Origin: CAZGKW01 sp964526295
Lineage (GTDB): Bacteria > Planctomycetota > Phycisphaerae > FEN-1346
Reading direction: 5' to 3'
Length of the DNA stretch: 64,000 nt
Assembly (NCBI GenBank): GCA_964526295.1
Contig: CAZGKW010000016.1
Coordinates: 25,375-89,374 of the forward strand
The translations under genes were made by a program, and so were the position numbers. Positions 1 through 7,159 of this stretch are shown in pieces (the stretch's first letter is position 1; each line of letters begins with the position of its first letter). The notes under the pieces were generated by a model. The model searched no databases, was not told the DNA's origin, and saw nothing but the letters and a program-made list of their open reading frames with translations.

Positions 1-679
1 TCACGACGCTGATGGCCGCCGCCCCCTCCGGGGGACCCATGACGATCTCGGGCGGCACGGAGGAGGGGAGCCCGGTCTCGAGTTCCTTGAGGTCCTGGAG
101 GCGGGCGGCCTCGCTCTGGAAGGCCTCGTCCGGGACGACGGGCAGGACCAGGGGCCGGGCCAGCTCCGAGACGGCGGTCCGGATGGTCTGCTTGGCCTCC
201 TCCAGCTGGCCCGCCTCCCCGCCGAGGGCGGACCTGGCCGCGGCGAACCGGGCCGCGTCGAGCTCCCACTGCGTCCGGAGCGGCTCCGGCACGGCATCCA
301 GGTCGGCGGCCTGCGCGATGGCTTCGATGAGTTGCGTCAGGCCCTGACGCAGGGCGACGACCCCCCCGACGCGGGGCTCGTAGACACTCGGGACCCGCAG
401 GGCCACCAGCTCGCGGGCCCTCTGGGTCGCCTCGCGGTCGACCGACTCGAAGTCGGCCCGGGCGAAGATCGGCTGGGTGATCTTGTCGCCGATCCGCCAG
501 GGCAGGGGCTGCTGGGGGAGCTGGACGATCAGCAGGACCGCCAGGAAGAACGCCAGGAGGATGCCGAGCTGGGCCAGGTTCCGCCGCGTCCGGATCCGCT
601 GGTGCCAAGGCAGGTCGCCCTGGGGCAGGACCCGGTCGACTCGCCGCGGCTTGCCGCGCTTTCGGTTCCAGATGGCCAT
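1..679 (-). CDS. PgpH/YqfF-type 7TM-HD phosphohydrolase, N-terminal part
   Basis: Only the first ~226 residues are in the window; the gene runs off the left edge. After a basic N-terminus there is one membrane segment (about residues 36-53, rich in L, A, F and V). It is followed by an extracytoplasmic region with the motif IGDKITQPIFARADFE and then RVPSVYEPR, the usual opening of the 7TM-HD extracellular domain. The ATG at 677-679 is preceded by GAGG seven bases upstream. It follows phoH by 9 bp, the same phoH-pgpH order as in Bacillus and many other bacteria. Family members hydrolyse cyclic di-AMP with a cytoplasmic HD domain; that domain lies outside the window, so activity is inferred from family and context. 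Confidence 0.8.
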   Translation of the reverse strand, partial: MAIWNRKRGKPRRVDRVLPQGDLPWHQRIRTRRNLAQLGILLAFFLAVLLIVQLPQQPLPWRIGDKITQPIFARADFESVDREATQRARELVALRVPSVYEPRVGGVVALRQGLTQLIEAIAQAADLDAVPEPLRTQWELDAARFAAARSALGGEAGQLEEAKQTIRTAVSELARPLVLPVVPDEAFQSEAARLQDLKELETGLPSSVPPEIVMGPPEGAAAISVV

Positions 680-688
680 GCGGTACCC

Positions 689-1732
689 TCAGACGCTGTC
701 CTGCGGCTGCCGTTCGGTTGGGGCCTCGGTGCTCGCCGGGCGGGGGCTGATGGTGCGGTGCTCGGCCCCGCGTTCGCCCCGTTCGTAGGCCCCGACGATG
801 GCCTGGACGAGCCGGTGCCGGACGATGTCTCTCTCGGTCATCTCGTGGACGCAGATGCCGTCGATACCGCCCAGTTTCTCCCAAGCGTCGACCAAGCCGC
901 TCTTGGTGCCGGCCTCCAGGTCCACCTGGGTGATGTCGCCGGTGACGACCATCTTCGACCGCATGCCCATCCGCGTCAGGAACATCTTCATCTGGGCGGT
1001 GGTAGTGTTCTGGGCCTCGTCGAGGATGATGTGGGCATCGTTGAGCGTCCGCCCGCGCATGTACGCCAGCGGGATGATCTCGATGACGTCGCTCTCCATC
1101 AGGGCCCGGAGCTGTTTGAAGCCCATCATGTCGTGCAGGGCATCGAGCAGCGGCCGGAGGTACGGGTTGACCTTGGCCTGGAGGTCGCCGGGCAGGAACC
1201 CGAGCCGCTCGCCGGCCTCGACCGCCGGCCGCACGAGCACGATCCGCTTCGTCTCCTCCCGTTTCAGGGCCTGGGCCGACAGGGCCACCGCCAGGTAGGT
1301 CTTGCCGGTCCCGGCCGGGCCGATGCAGAACGTCAGGTCGTTCTCCAGGATGGTCCGGCAATAGGCGAGCTGGCCGGGCGTCTGGGGCCGGACCGTCCGG
1401 CCCGAGGCGAAGACCTCGATGGTCAGGCCGGCCGGCCCCCGCCCGGAGCGGCCCACCGTGTCGATGAGCTGTTGGACCTCCCGGTCGGAGACGACCTGGC
1501 CGTCCACGGCCATCTGGTCCAGCTCCTCCAGGACGGTCTGGGTGTGGCGGACGGCTTCGGTGGGCCCTTGAACGTGGACGGCACTCTCCCGGGAGGCCAG
1601 CCTGACGCCGAACGCCCCGCGTATCATCCGCAGGTGCCGATCGCGGGGGCCGAACACCAGGCGGCGACTGTCCTCGCTGTGCAGTTGGACCAATTTTTCC
1701 ATGGTGCGGGTGGGCCCGCCGGGCCGCTCCAT
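689..1732 (-). CDS. phoH: PhoH-like ATPase (PhoL/YbeZ type)
   Basis: A 347-residue P-loop ATPase. The Walker A motif GPAGTGKTYLA lies near residue 139 and the Walker B stretch IILDEAQN near residue 237, followed by the sensor-like MVVTGDITQVD. The length matches PhoH-like proteins with the N-terminal KH-like region, visible here as residues 15-80. PhoH-like proteins are linked to RNA metabolism and 16S rRNA/ribosome maturation together with YbeY. It sits between cdsA and pgpH in one minus-strand operon. No strong ribosome site precedes either ATG (1730-1732 or 1700-1702), so the start may be ten residues further in. Family assignment is secure; the exact role is known only in outline. Confidence 0.92.
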   Translation of the reverse strand: MERPGGPTRTMEKLVQLHSEDSRRLVFGPRDRHLRMIRGAFGVRLASRESAVHVQGPTEAVRHTQTVLEELDQMAVDGQVVSDREVQQLIDTVGRSGRGPAGLTIEVFASGRTVRPQTPGQLAYCRTILENDLTFCIGPAGTGKTYLAVALSAQALKREETKRIVLVRPAVEAGERLGFLPGDLQAKVNPYLRPLLDALHDMMGFKQLRALMESDVIEIIPLAYMRGRTLNDAHIILDEAQNTTTAQMKMFLTRMGMRSKMVVTGDITQVDLEAGTKSGLVDAWEKLGGIDGICVHEMTERDIVRHRLVQAIVGAYERGERGAEHRTISPRPASTEAPTERQPQDSV

Positions 1733-1748
1733 GCAAGCCGTAACTTCA

Positions 1749-2696
1749 TTATCCGGCCCAGGACGAGCGGGTCAATATCGCTCCCGTTTCGATGGCCATC
1801 AGCAGCAGGTAGGCCACCGGGGCGGCCGAAAGCATGGAATCCAGGATGTCGAGCGCCCCCCCGAAGCCGGGGATGGGGCCGCTGTCCTTGACGCCGCAGG
1901 CCCGCTTCATAAGGCTCTCGGCGAGGTCGCCGAAGACGCCGCTCGTCGAGACGACGCCCCCGAACACCACCATCTGGAGGGCGCTGAAGCGGCCCCAGAT
2001 CATGCCGATCGCCAGGGCTGCCACGATGCCGAACGCCAGCGCCCCGACCAGCCCCTCGATCGACTTGGCCGGGCTGAGCCTCGGCACGAGCTTGTGATGG
2101 CCGTAGGTGGACCCGACCGCATAGGCCCCGATGTCGCCGATCTTCACCACGCCGAGGGTCAGCAGCAGGTACATCAGGCACCGCAGGGGGTCGGCCGGCT
2201 GGCCCGGGTGGGGCCGCATGAACCGGATCTTCGCCAGGAACACCCCCAGAAGACCCACCGTCAGGACCCCCACCAGGGTCCAGCCGACGCTCTCCAACCC
2301 CTCGGAGGGGGCCTTGCCGGACCGCTCCACCCGGATGATCTCCGCCACGAACGTCGTGAAGACCAGGGCGATGAAGATCAGCAGGTACATCTCCAGGCCC
2401 CGCTCGTGGAGCCAGGTCCGCAGACGCGGCCGGAACTGCGTCTCGGCGAACACCGCCGCCACCATCAACACCACGAAGAACATCCCGATCACGGGCCGGC
2501 AGGGCCGGTCCTGGAGCCGCAGCATCTTGAAGAACTCGTACCCCCCGGTCATCAGCGCCCCGAAAAGCATGATCCAGAAGACCGGGGCGTAGCGGAACTC
2601 GGCCCAGACGGCCAGGCCCACGTCCACGAGCAGCAGCCCGACGACGGCCGCCATCAGGGCCGCCCCGATCGTGACCCGCGTCATGCGTTTGCTCAT
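1749..2696 (-). CDS. cdsA: phosphatidate cytidylyltransferase (CdsA)
   Basis: A 315-residue polytopic membrane enzyme that makes CDP-diacylglycerol from phosphatidate and CTP, the branch point of phospholipid synthesis. Hydrophobic helices run through the whole protein. The C-terminal signature is recognisable as SLMKRACGVKDSGPIPGFGG followed by LDILDS. In most CdsA proteins this reads KD-x-G-x-x-x-PGHGG with a DR pair, so the His-to-Phe and Arg-to-Ile differences are notable; the metal-binding Asp residues are kept. The ATG overlaps the uppS stop as ATGA, showing translational coupling. The uppS-cdsA order is common in bacteria. Confidence 0.9.
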   Translation of the reverse strand: MSKRMTRVTIGAALMAAVVGLLLVDVGLAVWAEFRYAPVFWIMLFGALMTGGYEFFKMLRLQDRPCRPVIGMFFVVLMVAAVFAETQFRPRLRTWLHERGLEMYLLIFIALVFTTFVAEIIRVERSGKAPSEGLESVGWTLVGVLTVGLLGVFLAKIRFMRPHPGQPADPLRCLMYLLLTLGVVKIGDIGAYAVGSTYGHHKLVPRLSPAKSIEGLVGALAFGIVAALAIGMIWGRFSALQMVVFGGVVSTSGVFGDLAESLMKRACGVKDSGPIPGFGGALDILDSMLSAAPVAYLLLMAIETGAILTRSSWAG

Positions 2697-3454
2697 GGGG
2701 CACGCTCTTTTACCCGGCCGAACCGGCGTTCCCGTCCCGCGTAGGCCCGCATCGCCTCGTGCAGGTCCTGCTCCGAGAAGTCCGGCCAGCACTTCTCCAG
2801 GACGAGCAGCTCCGCGTAGGAGATCTGCCACAGCAGGAAGTTGCTGACCCGCATCTCGCCGGCCGTCCGGACCAGGAGGTCCGGGTCCGGCAGGCCGGCC
2901 GTGTCGAGCGCCCCGGCGACGGTCTCCTCGGTGATCTCTTCGGGGTCGAGCTCGCCCCGGCGGACGCGTTCGGCGATCCGGCGGGTCGCATCGGTGATCT
3001 CCTGCCGCCCGCCGTAGTTGACGGCCAGCGAGAAGACCATCCCCGTGTTGCCGGCCGACATCTCGATCGTCCGGTCGACCTCGGCCAGCGTCCGCTCGGG
3101 GATGCCCTCGCGGCGGCCGATGGGGACGAACCGGACGTTGTCCCGCATGAGCTTCGGGCGGTTGGCCGCCAGGAACCGGCGGTAGAGCATCATCAGGAAG
3201 TTGACCTCGCGCTTCGAGCGGCGCCAATTCTCGCTCGAAAAGGCGAACAGTGTCAAGCACTCCAGGCCGAGCCGGGCCCCCTCTTCGACCATCCGCACGA
3301 CGACCTGGCCCCCCCGGCGGTGGCCCTCGATCCGGGGCAGGTGCCGACGCCGGGCCCACCGACCGTTGCCGTCCATGATGATGGCGATGTGGCGGGGCCA
3401 CTTTTCGCGCGGCACGTCGGCGAGGGGCTCGGGGGTGTCGGTTGCCGGGCTCAT
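2693..3454 (-). CDS. uppS: isoprenyl transferase (undecaprenyl diphosphate synthase)
   Basis: A 253-residue cis-prenyltransferase that makes the C55 lipid carrier for peptidoglycan and other envelope polymers. The active-site segment IAIIMDGNGRWARRR lies near residues 23-37, with the catalytic Asp in MDGNGRW. FAFSSENWRRSKREV (near residue 73) and the C-terminal LLVRTAGEMRVSNFLLWQ are the other two signatures; the usual RTSGE is RTAGE here. Length is normal. It overlaps cdsA by ATGA and follows purA by 107 bp. Cytoplasmic, membrane-associated by family. Confidence 0.94.
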   Translation of the reverse strand: MSPATDTPEPLADVPREKWPRHIAIIMDGNGRWARRRHLPRIEGHRRGGQVVVRMVEEGARLGLECLTLFAFSSENWRRSKREVNFLMMLYRRFLAANRPKLMRDNVRFVPIGRREGIPERTLAEVDRTIEMSAGNTGMVFSLAVNYGGRQEITDATRRIAERVRRGELDPEEITEETVAGALDTAGLPDPDLLVRTAGEMRVSNFLLWQISYAELLVLEKCWPDFSEQDLHEAMRAYAGRERRFGRVKERAP

Positions 3455-3477
3455 TTCGCGTCTCGAGGGGTTCAGCG

Positions 3478-3550
3478 CAGCGTCATCGCCCCGTCATAGT
3501 GCCATCATTGGCCCATCATCGGAGCATTATTGAGCCATCATCGGCCCGTC
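3478..3550. repeat. short degenerate tandem repeat between purA and uppS
   Basis: The 107 bp gap between purA and uppS is filled largely by imperfect copies of CCATCATCGG/CCATCATTGG-like units spaced about 14-22 bp apart. Read on the coding (minus) strand, these give several GATGATGG blocks. The copies are too diverged to assign a strict period. No protein or known RNA is evident. Chance low complexity, or a spacer affecting uppS translation, are both possible. Confidence 0.4.
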
Positions 3551-3561
3551 TTTCGGCCGTC

Positions 3562-4851
3562 TTATGGGCGGCGGATCGTCTGCTCCCGGTCCGGCCCGAC
3601 GCTGATCATCCGGACCGGCGAGCCCACGAGCGCCTCGACCCGCTCGACGTAGGCCCGCGCCGGGGGCGGCAGGTCCTCGAACCGCCGGACCCCGGTCAGG
3701 TCGTCCGACCACGCCTCCAGCGACTCCAGCTCCGGCTCGGCCCGCGCCAGCACCTGCGGGTCGTCCGGGAACGCCGGCAGGGCCTTTCCGCCGAGGCGGT
3801 AGCCCGTGCAGACCTTCAGCTCGGGCAGGCCCGACAGGACGTCCAGGAGCGTGACGACGATGCCGTCGATGCCGTTGACGCGGGCGGCGTAGCGGATGGC
3901 GAACGTATCGAGCCACCCGCACCGGCGGGGCCGGCCGGTCGTCGTGCCGTATTCGTTGCCCTGCTCGCGGATCTGCTCGCCGACCGCGTCGTCCAGCTCG
4001 GTGGGGAAGGGGCCTTCGCCCACGCGGGTCGTGTAGGCCTTGACGACGCCGAGGACCTGGCCGATCGCCCGCCCCGGAACGCTCGTGCCGGGCCAGATGC
4101 CGGCGGCCGAGGCGTTTGAGCTGGTTACGTAGGGATACGTGCCGACGTCGATGTCGAGGAGCGTCCCCTGGGCCCCCTCGAACAGGACCCGCCGCCCGGC
4201 GTCGAGCGCCTCGTGCAGCAGGGCCGTCGTATCGCCGATCATCGGCACCAGGGCCTCGGCGTAGGCGGCGTACTCGTCCCAGACGGCGTCGGCGTCGAGG
4301 GGCCCCTCGCCGAAGACGGCCTGGAACTCGCGGTTCTTGGCCTCGACGATGCGGCGGACCTTGCTCCGCAGGTGCTCCGGCCGCGTCAGCTCGCCCATCC
4401 GGATGGCCATGACGCGGTTGGCCTTCTCGGCGTAGGCCGGCCCGATGCCGCGGAGGGTGGTGCCGATCTTGCCCTTGCCCTGGAACTTCTCGGAGAGGGC
4501 TTCGATCTTCTTGTGCCAGGGCCAGATGGTGTGGGCCCGGCTGGAGATGCGGAGCCGCTCGCGCAAGGCGGGGGCCTTCGCCTCGTGCGTCTCGATCTCC
4601 TCCAGCAGGACCTGCGGGTCGATCACGAGGCCGCCGCCGATCACCAGGTCGATTCCCTCGTGGAACAGGCCGCACGGGACGAGGTGCAGCTTGTAGGTGT
4701 CGCCGTCGAAGGCGACGGTGTGGCCGGCGTTGTTGCCGCCGTTGTAGCGGACGACGACGTCGTGGTCCGGGGCCAGGAGGTCGATGATCTTTCCCTTGGC
4801 CTCGTCGCCCCAGGTCAGGCCGACGACACAGGTGTTGCCGCTTGCGTCCAC
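3562..4851 (-). CDS. purA: adenylosuccinate synthetase
   Basis: A 429-residue enzyme that joins IMP and aspartate using GTP, the first committed step to AMP. The N-terminal GTP-binding loop reads GLTWGDEAKGK, where most PurA proteins have WGDEGKGK. RYNGGNNAGHTV follows, and GTTGRPRRCGW (near residue 300) marks the IMP/GTP site. I chose the GTG start at 4849-4851 because GGGGAGG lies nine bases upstream and the resulting length is typical. An in-frame ATG at 4911 would add a 20-residue low-complexity tail with no ribosome site. First gene of the operon running left to pgpH. Confidence 0.94.
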   Translation of the reverse strand: MDASGNTCVVGLTWGDEAKGKIIDLLAPDHDVVVRYNGGNNAGHTVAFDGDTYKLHLVPCGLFHEGIDLVIGGGLVIDPQVLLEEIETHEAKAPALRERLRISSRAHTIWPWHKKIEALSEKFQGKGKIGTTLRGIGPAYAEKANRVMAIRMGELTRPEHLRSKVRRIVEAKNREFQAVFGEGPLDADAVWDEYAAYAEALVPMIGDTTALLHEALDAGRRVLFEGAQGTLLDIDVGTYPYVTSSNASAAGIWPGTSVPGRAIGQVLGVVKAYTTRVGEGPFPTELDDAVGEQIREQGNEYGTTTGRPRRCGWLDTFAIRYAARVNGIDGIVVTLLDVLSGLPELKVCTGYRLGGKALPAFPDDPQVLARAEPELESLEAWSDDLTGVRRFEDLPPPARAYVERVEALVGSPVRMISVGPDREQTIRRP

Positions 4852-5106
4852 GGTCGGATGCCTCCCCTGCCGGTTCAGTGCCCTGGGCCCGCCCGCCGGG
4901 CCGCCGGGCACGTGGGTCGGCGCAAAGCGCCGGCGCGGGCCCTCCGTGGGACCGCGCCGTTAAGGGAGTCTACCGGCGGTCGGCGCCGGATGCCAGCAAA
5001 AACCGGGAGGATCGGGCCCGGTATCCGCCGGCACGACCGGCCGTCGGCTTTTCCCTCAAGCGTCCCGCGAAACGGGCCGATACGGGGCGTGAGGCTGTGG
5101 GTCAAC

Positions 5107-5191
5107 CCCGGCACACCGCCGGGGGACAGCCCGGACGTACGAGGACCCGGGTCACGGCGAGCCCGGGTCCCGCTTTTTGCGGTGTGCCGGG
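5107..5191. other. nested inverted repeats in the purA/aldo-keto reductase gap
   Basis: The 399 bp between purA (start 4851) and the aldo/keto reductase (stop 5251) holds no convincing gene. It contains a perfect 13-bp inverted repeat (5107-5119, CCCGGCACACCGC, with 5179-5191). This encloses a second perfect 9-bp hairpin (5143-5151 with 5162-5170, GGACCCGGG stem). Five T residues follow the inner hairpin on the plus strand (5174-5178), but no plus-strand gene ends here, so it is not an ordinary terminator for a neighbour. It could be a structured RNA, a bidirectional transcription barrier, or a small palindromic element. Confidence 0.6.
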
Positions 5192-5250
5192 CATCGAACA
5201 CGTCGGCCCTGCCGGCCCCCCCGGGCCAACTGGACAACCTCGCCGAGGGG

Positions 5251-6246
5251 TCAGTAATCCTTTCCGTGGACGCCGGCGAAGACCTTCCCGAGGGCCTGCA
5301 ACCTATCCTGAAGATCGCGTGGCAAAGGGCCTTCGGTGGCGGCCCGGACGTTCTGCTCCAGCTGGGCGACGCTCGCCGCCCCCGGGATCACCGTGGCGAA
5401 GCGCCCGTCGGCCAGGAGGAAGCGGATCGCCAGTTCCGGCAGCGGCAGGCCGGTCTCCCGCACGATGTCGTAGAGCGCCGCAAACCGTCGCCGGAGGTCC
5501 TCGTCCATCCAGTCCGGCGGCTGGCTCAGCCATTGCTCGTTGGGCACGGCGAGGCGTCCCTGCTGGAGCGGAGCGCCGAGAACCACGCCGACACCCCGCT
5601 GCTCCGCTACCGGCAGAAGGAGCCGTGCCGCGTTACGCCAGATGAGGCTGTACTGAAACGCCACCAGCACCACGTCCACCTCGAGATCGCATTCCCGCAA
5701 CACCTTGGCCAGCAGGTGGGCATTGTTGCCCGACAGGCCCACCCAGCGGGCGAGTTTCTGCTGCCGGACCCAGCGGAGGAACTCGGCCACCGGAGCCGAC
5801 GCGTAATCGTACGTCTGCTCCGCCTCAACATGACAGCTCGCCCGCGGGAGGGGCATGTCCCGCCAGTACACGGCCCAGTCGGCTTCGTGAACGTACAGGA
5901 TGTCCACCCTGTCGCGCCGCAGGTGGGCGAGCGATTCGGCGAATTGGCGCTTGAAGGCGTCCAGCTCGCGATAGGGCCCCTTCTGCCAGTTCCAGCGTCC
6001 GCACTTGGTTCCCAGCAGGTAGGGCTCGCCCCGGCCGTCGAGGGCTTCCCCCAGCAGTTCCTGGCTGTTGCCGTACAGGGGGGCCGTGTCGATGTAATTG
6101 ATGCCGAGTTCGAGCGCCCGGTGCACCACGCGGATCGCCTCGTCGCGCGGCGTGCCGAGGCGCTCGTTGACGTAGAGCCCGCCCAGGGCCAGTTCCGTGA
6201 CCTCCACACCCGTCCGCCCCAGAGGGCGCGTGTGCAGCGTCTTCAT
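5251..6246 (-). CDS. aldo/keto reductase
   Basis: A 331-residue NADPH-dependent aldo/keto reductase, a cytoplasmic TIM barrel. Visible are the N-terminal PLGRTGVEVTELALGG, the catalytic Asp/Tyr in YIDTAPLYGNS, the Lys in LLGTKCG and the His-containing DILYVHEAD. The C-terminal cofactor-binding segment FATVIPGAASVAQLEQNV is also present. It resembles the L-galactose/D-threo-aldose dehydrogenase-like branch, but the substrate cannot be read from sequence. The ATG overlaps the stop of the upstream TIM-barrel gene as ATGA, so the two are translationally coupled and probably act on the same sugar. Confidence 0.88.
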   Translation of the reverse strand: MKTLHTRPLGRTGVEVTELALGGLYVNERLGTPRDEAIRVVHRALELGINYIDTAPLYGNSQELLGEALDGRGEPYLLGTKCGRWNWQKGPYRELDAFKRQFAESLAHLRRDRVDILYVHEADWAVYWRDMPLPRASCHVEAEQTYDYASAPVAEFLRWVRQQKLARWVGLSGNNAHLLAKVLRECDLEVDVVLVAFQYSLIWRNAARLLLPVAEQRGVGVVLGAPLQQGRLAVPNEQWLSQPPDWMDEDLRRRFAALYDIVRETGLPLPELAIRFLLADGRFATVIPGAASVAQLEQNVRAATEGPLPRDLQDRLQALGKVFAGVHGKDY

Positions 6247-7037
6247 GCGTCCAGTTCCTTTCGGATGAACTCGCGGCTGGAGCGGGCCGATTCCAGCGGG
6301 CTCTTGCCCGGCGTCGGGCTGTTCTGCTCGACCGTGATCCAGCCGCGATAGCCGCGCTGCTTCAGCATGCGGAAGACCGCCGCGTAGTCGGTCCGCCCCG
6401 CCCCGACCTCCGTGCCGAGCTTGGTCTGGGGGCGCCAATCCTTGAATTCCAGGAAGTCGACCCGGTCCCAGTTCCGCTCCAGGAACAGCGCCGCGCGCCG
6501 GGCCTCCGGATGGCCACGGAAGTCCTTGGTGGCGTGGCCGATGTCGAGAAAGCCGAAGAACCGCGCCGGGTCGGTCAGGCGCAGGAGCTGCTCTGTCTCC
6601 TCGAGCGTCTCGGCGATCTGGCCGGTGTGGTTGTGATAGCAGGCCCGGATGCCGTAGGCCAGGGCGATCTCGCCGATGCGGTTGAGCAGCTCGGCCAGGC
6701 GCGGCAGATCGAGGCCCTGGTTGCGGCCGGACAAGCCGCCGATGGTCACCAGGTGCTCGCAGCCGAGCGAGGCCATCTGCTCGCAGACGCGGCGGAGGGC
6801 GGATGCATCGTCCGTGATCATGAAGTCCACGCTGGCCAGCGCCAGGCCGCGGTCCCCGAGGCGCCGGACGAAGTCCGTCTCGCAGACAAAGCGGTTCAGC
6901 TCGTCGTCGAAGGTGGCCACGCCCTCATAGCCTGCGGCCGCAACGTCGTCCACCCAGGCGGGCATCTGCGCGTTCGGAAGGCCGAAGCCCCACATCAGGC
7001 TCATGCACGCCAGGCGGATGGTCCCTTCATCGCTCAC
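6243..7037 (-). CDS. sugar phosphate isomerase/epimerase-like TIM barrel
   Basis: A 264-residue member of the xylose isomerase-like (AP endonuclease family 2) TIM-barrel group. Metal-ligand segments are visible: ACYHNHTGQ (His/Asn), FFGFLDIGHATKD (Asp and His), VDFLEFKDW and the C-terminal GWITVEQN with its Glu. Such proteins isomerise or epimerise sugars and inositols. The GTG start at 7035-7037 has AGGAGGA seven bases upstream; an in-frame ATG at 7163 would add an atypical tail. It precedes and overlaps the aldo/keto reductase, suggesting a two-step carbohydrate conversion. The true substrate is unknown. Confidence 0.82.
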   Translation of the reverse strand: MSDEGTIRLACMSLMWGFGLPNAQMPAWVDDVAAAGYEGVATFDDELNRFVCETDFVRRLGDRGLALASVDFMITDDASALRRVCEQMASLGCEHLVTIGGLSGRNQGLDLPRLAELLNRIGEIALAYGIRACYHNHTGQIAETLEETEQLLRLTDPARFFGFLDIGHATKDFRGHPEARRAALFLERNWDRVDFLEFKDWRPQTKLGTEVGAGRTDYAAVFRMLKQRGYRGWITVEQNSPTPGKSPLESARSSREFIRKELDA

Positions 7038-7159
7038 GACGCATTCCTCCTCTTGGCGAGCGAGGGTCACGGACCCTGTTGTCTCAACCGTCCGCCGGCT
7101 GACCGCTTGGCGAACGGACGGTCGGCGGCATGGCCCTGAACCCTCCGGGCCGGGATAGC

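Noticed and set aside
332..2744. Long plus-strand open frames opposite phoH, cdsA and the 5' end of uppS.
   Set aside because: They are antisense shadows caused by high GC; no start sites or family features, while the minus-strand frames encode clear housekeeping proteins.
5143..5178. Intrinsic terminator for the aldo/keto reductase gene.
   Set aside because: The T-run lies on the plus strand, whereas the gene is on the minus strand; reported instead as a structured element.
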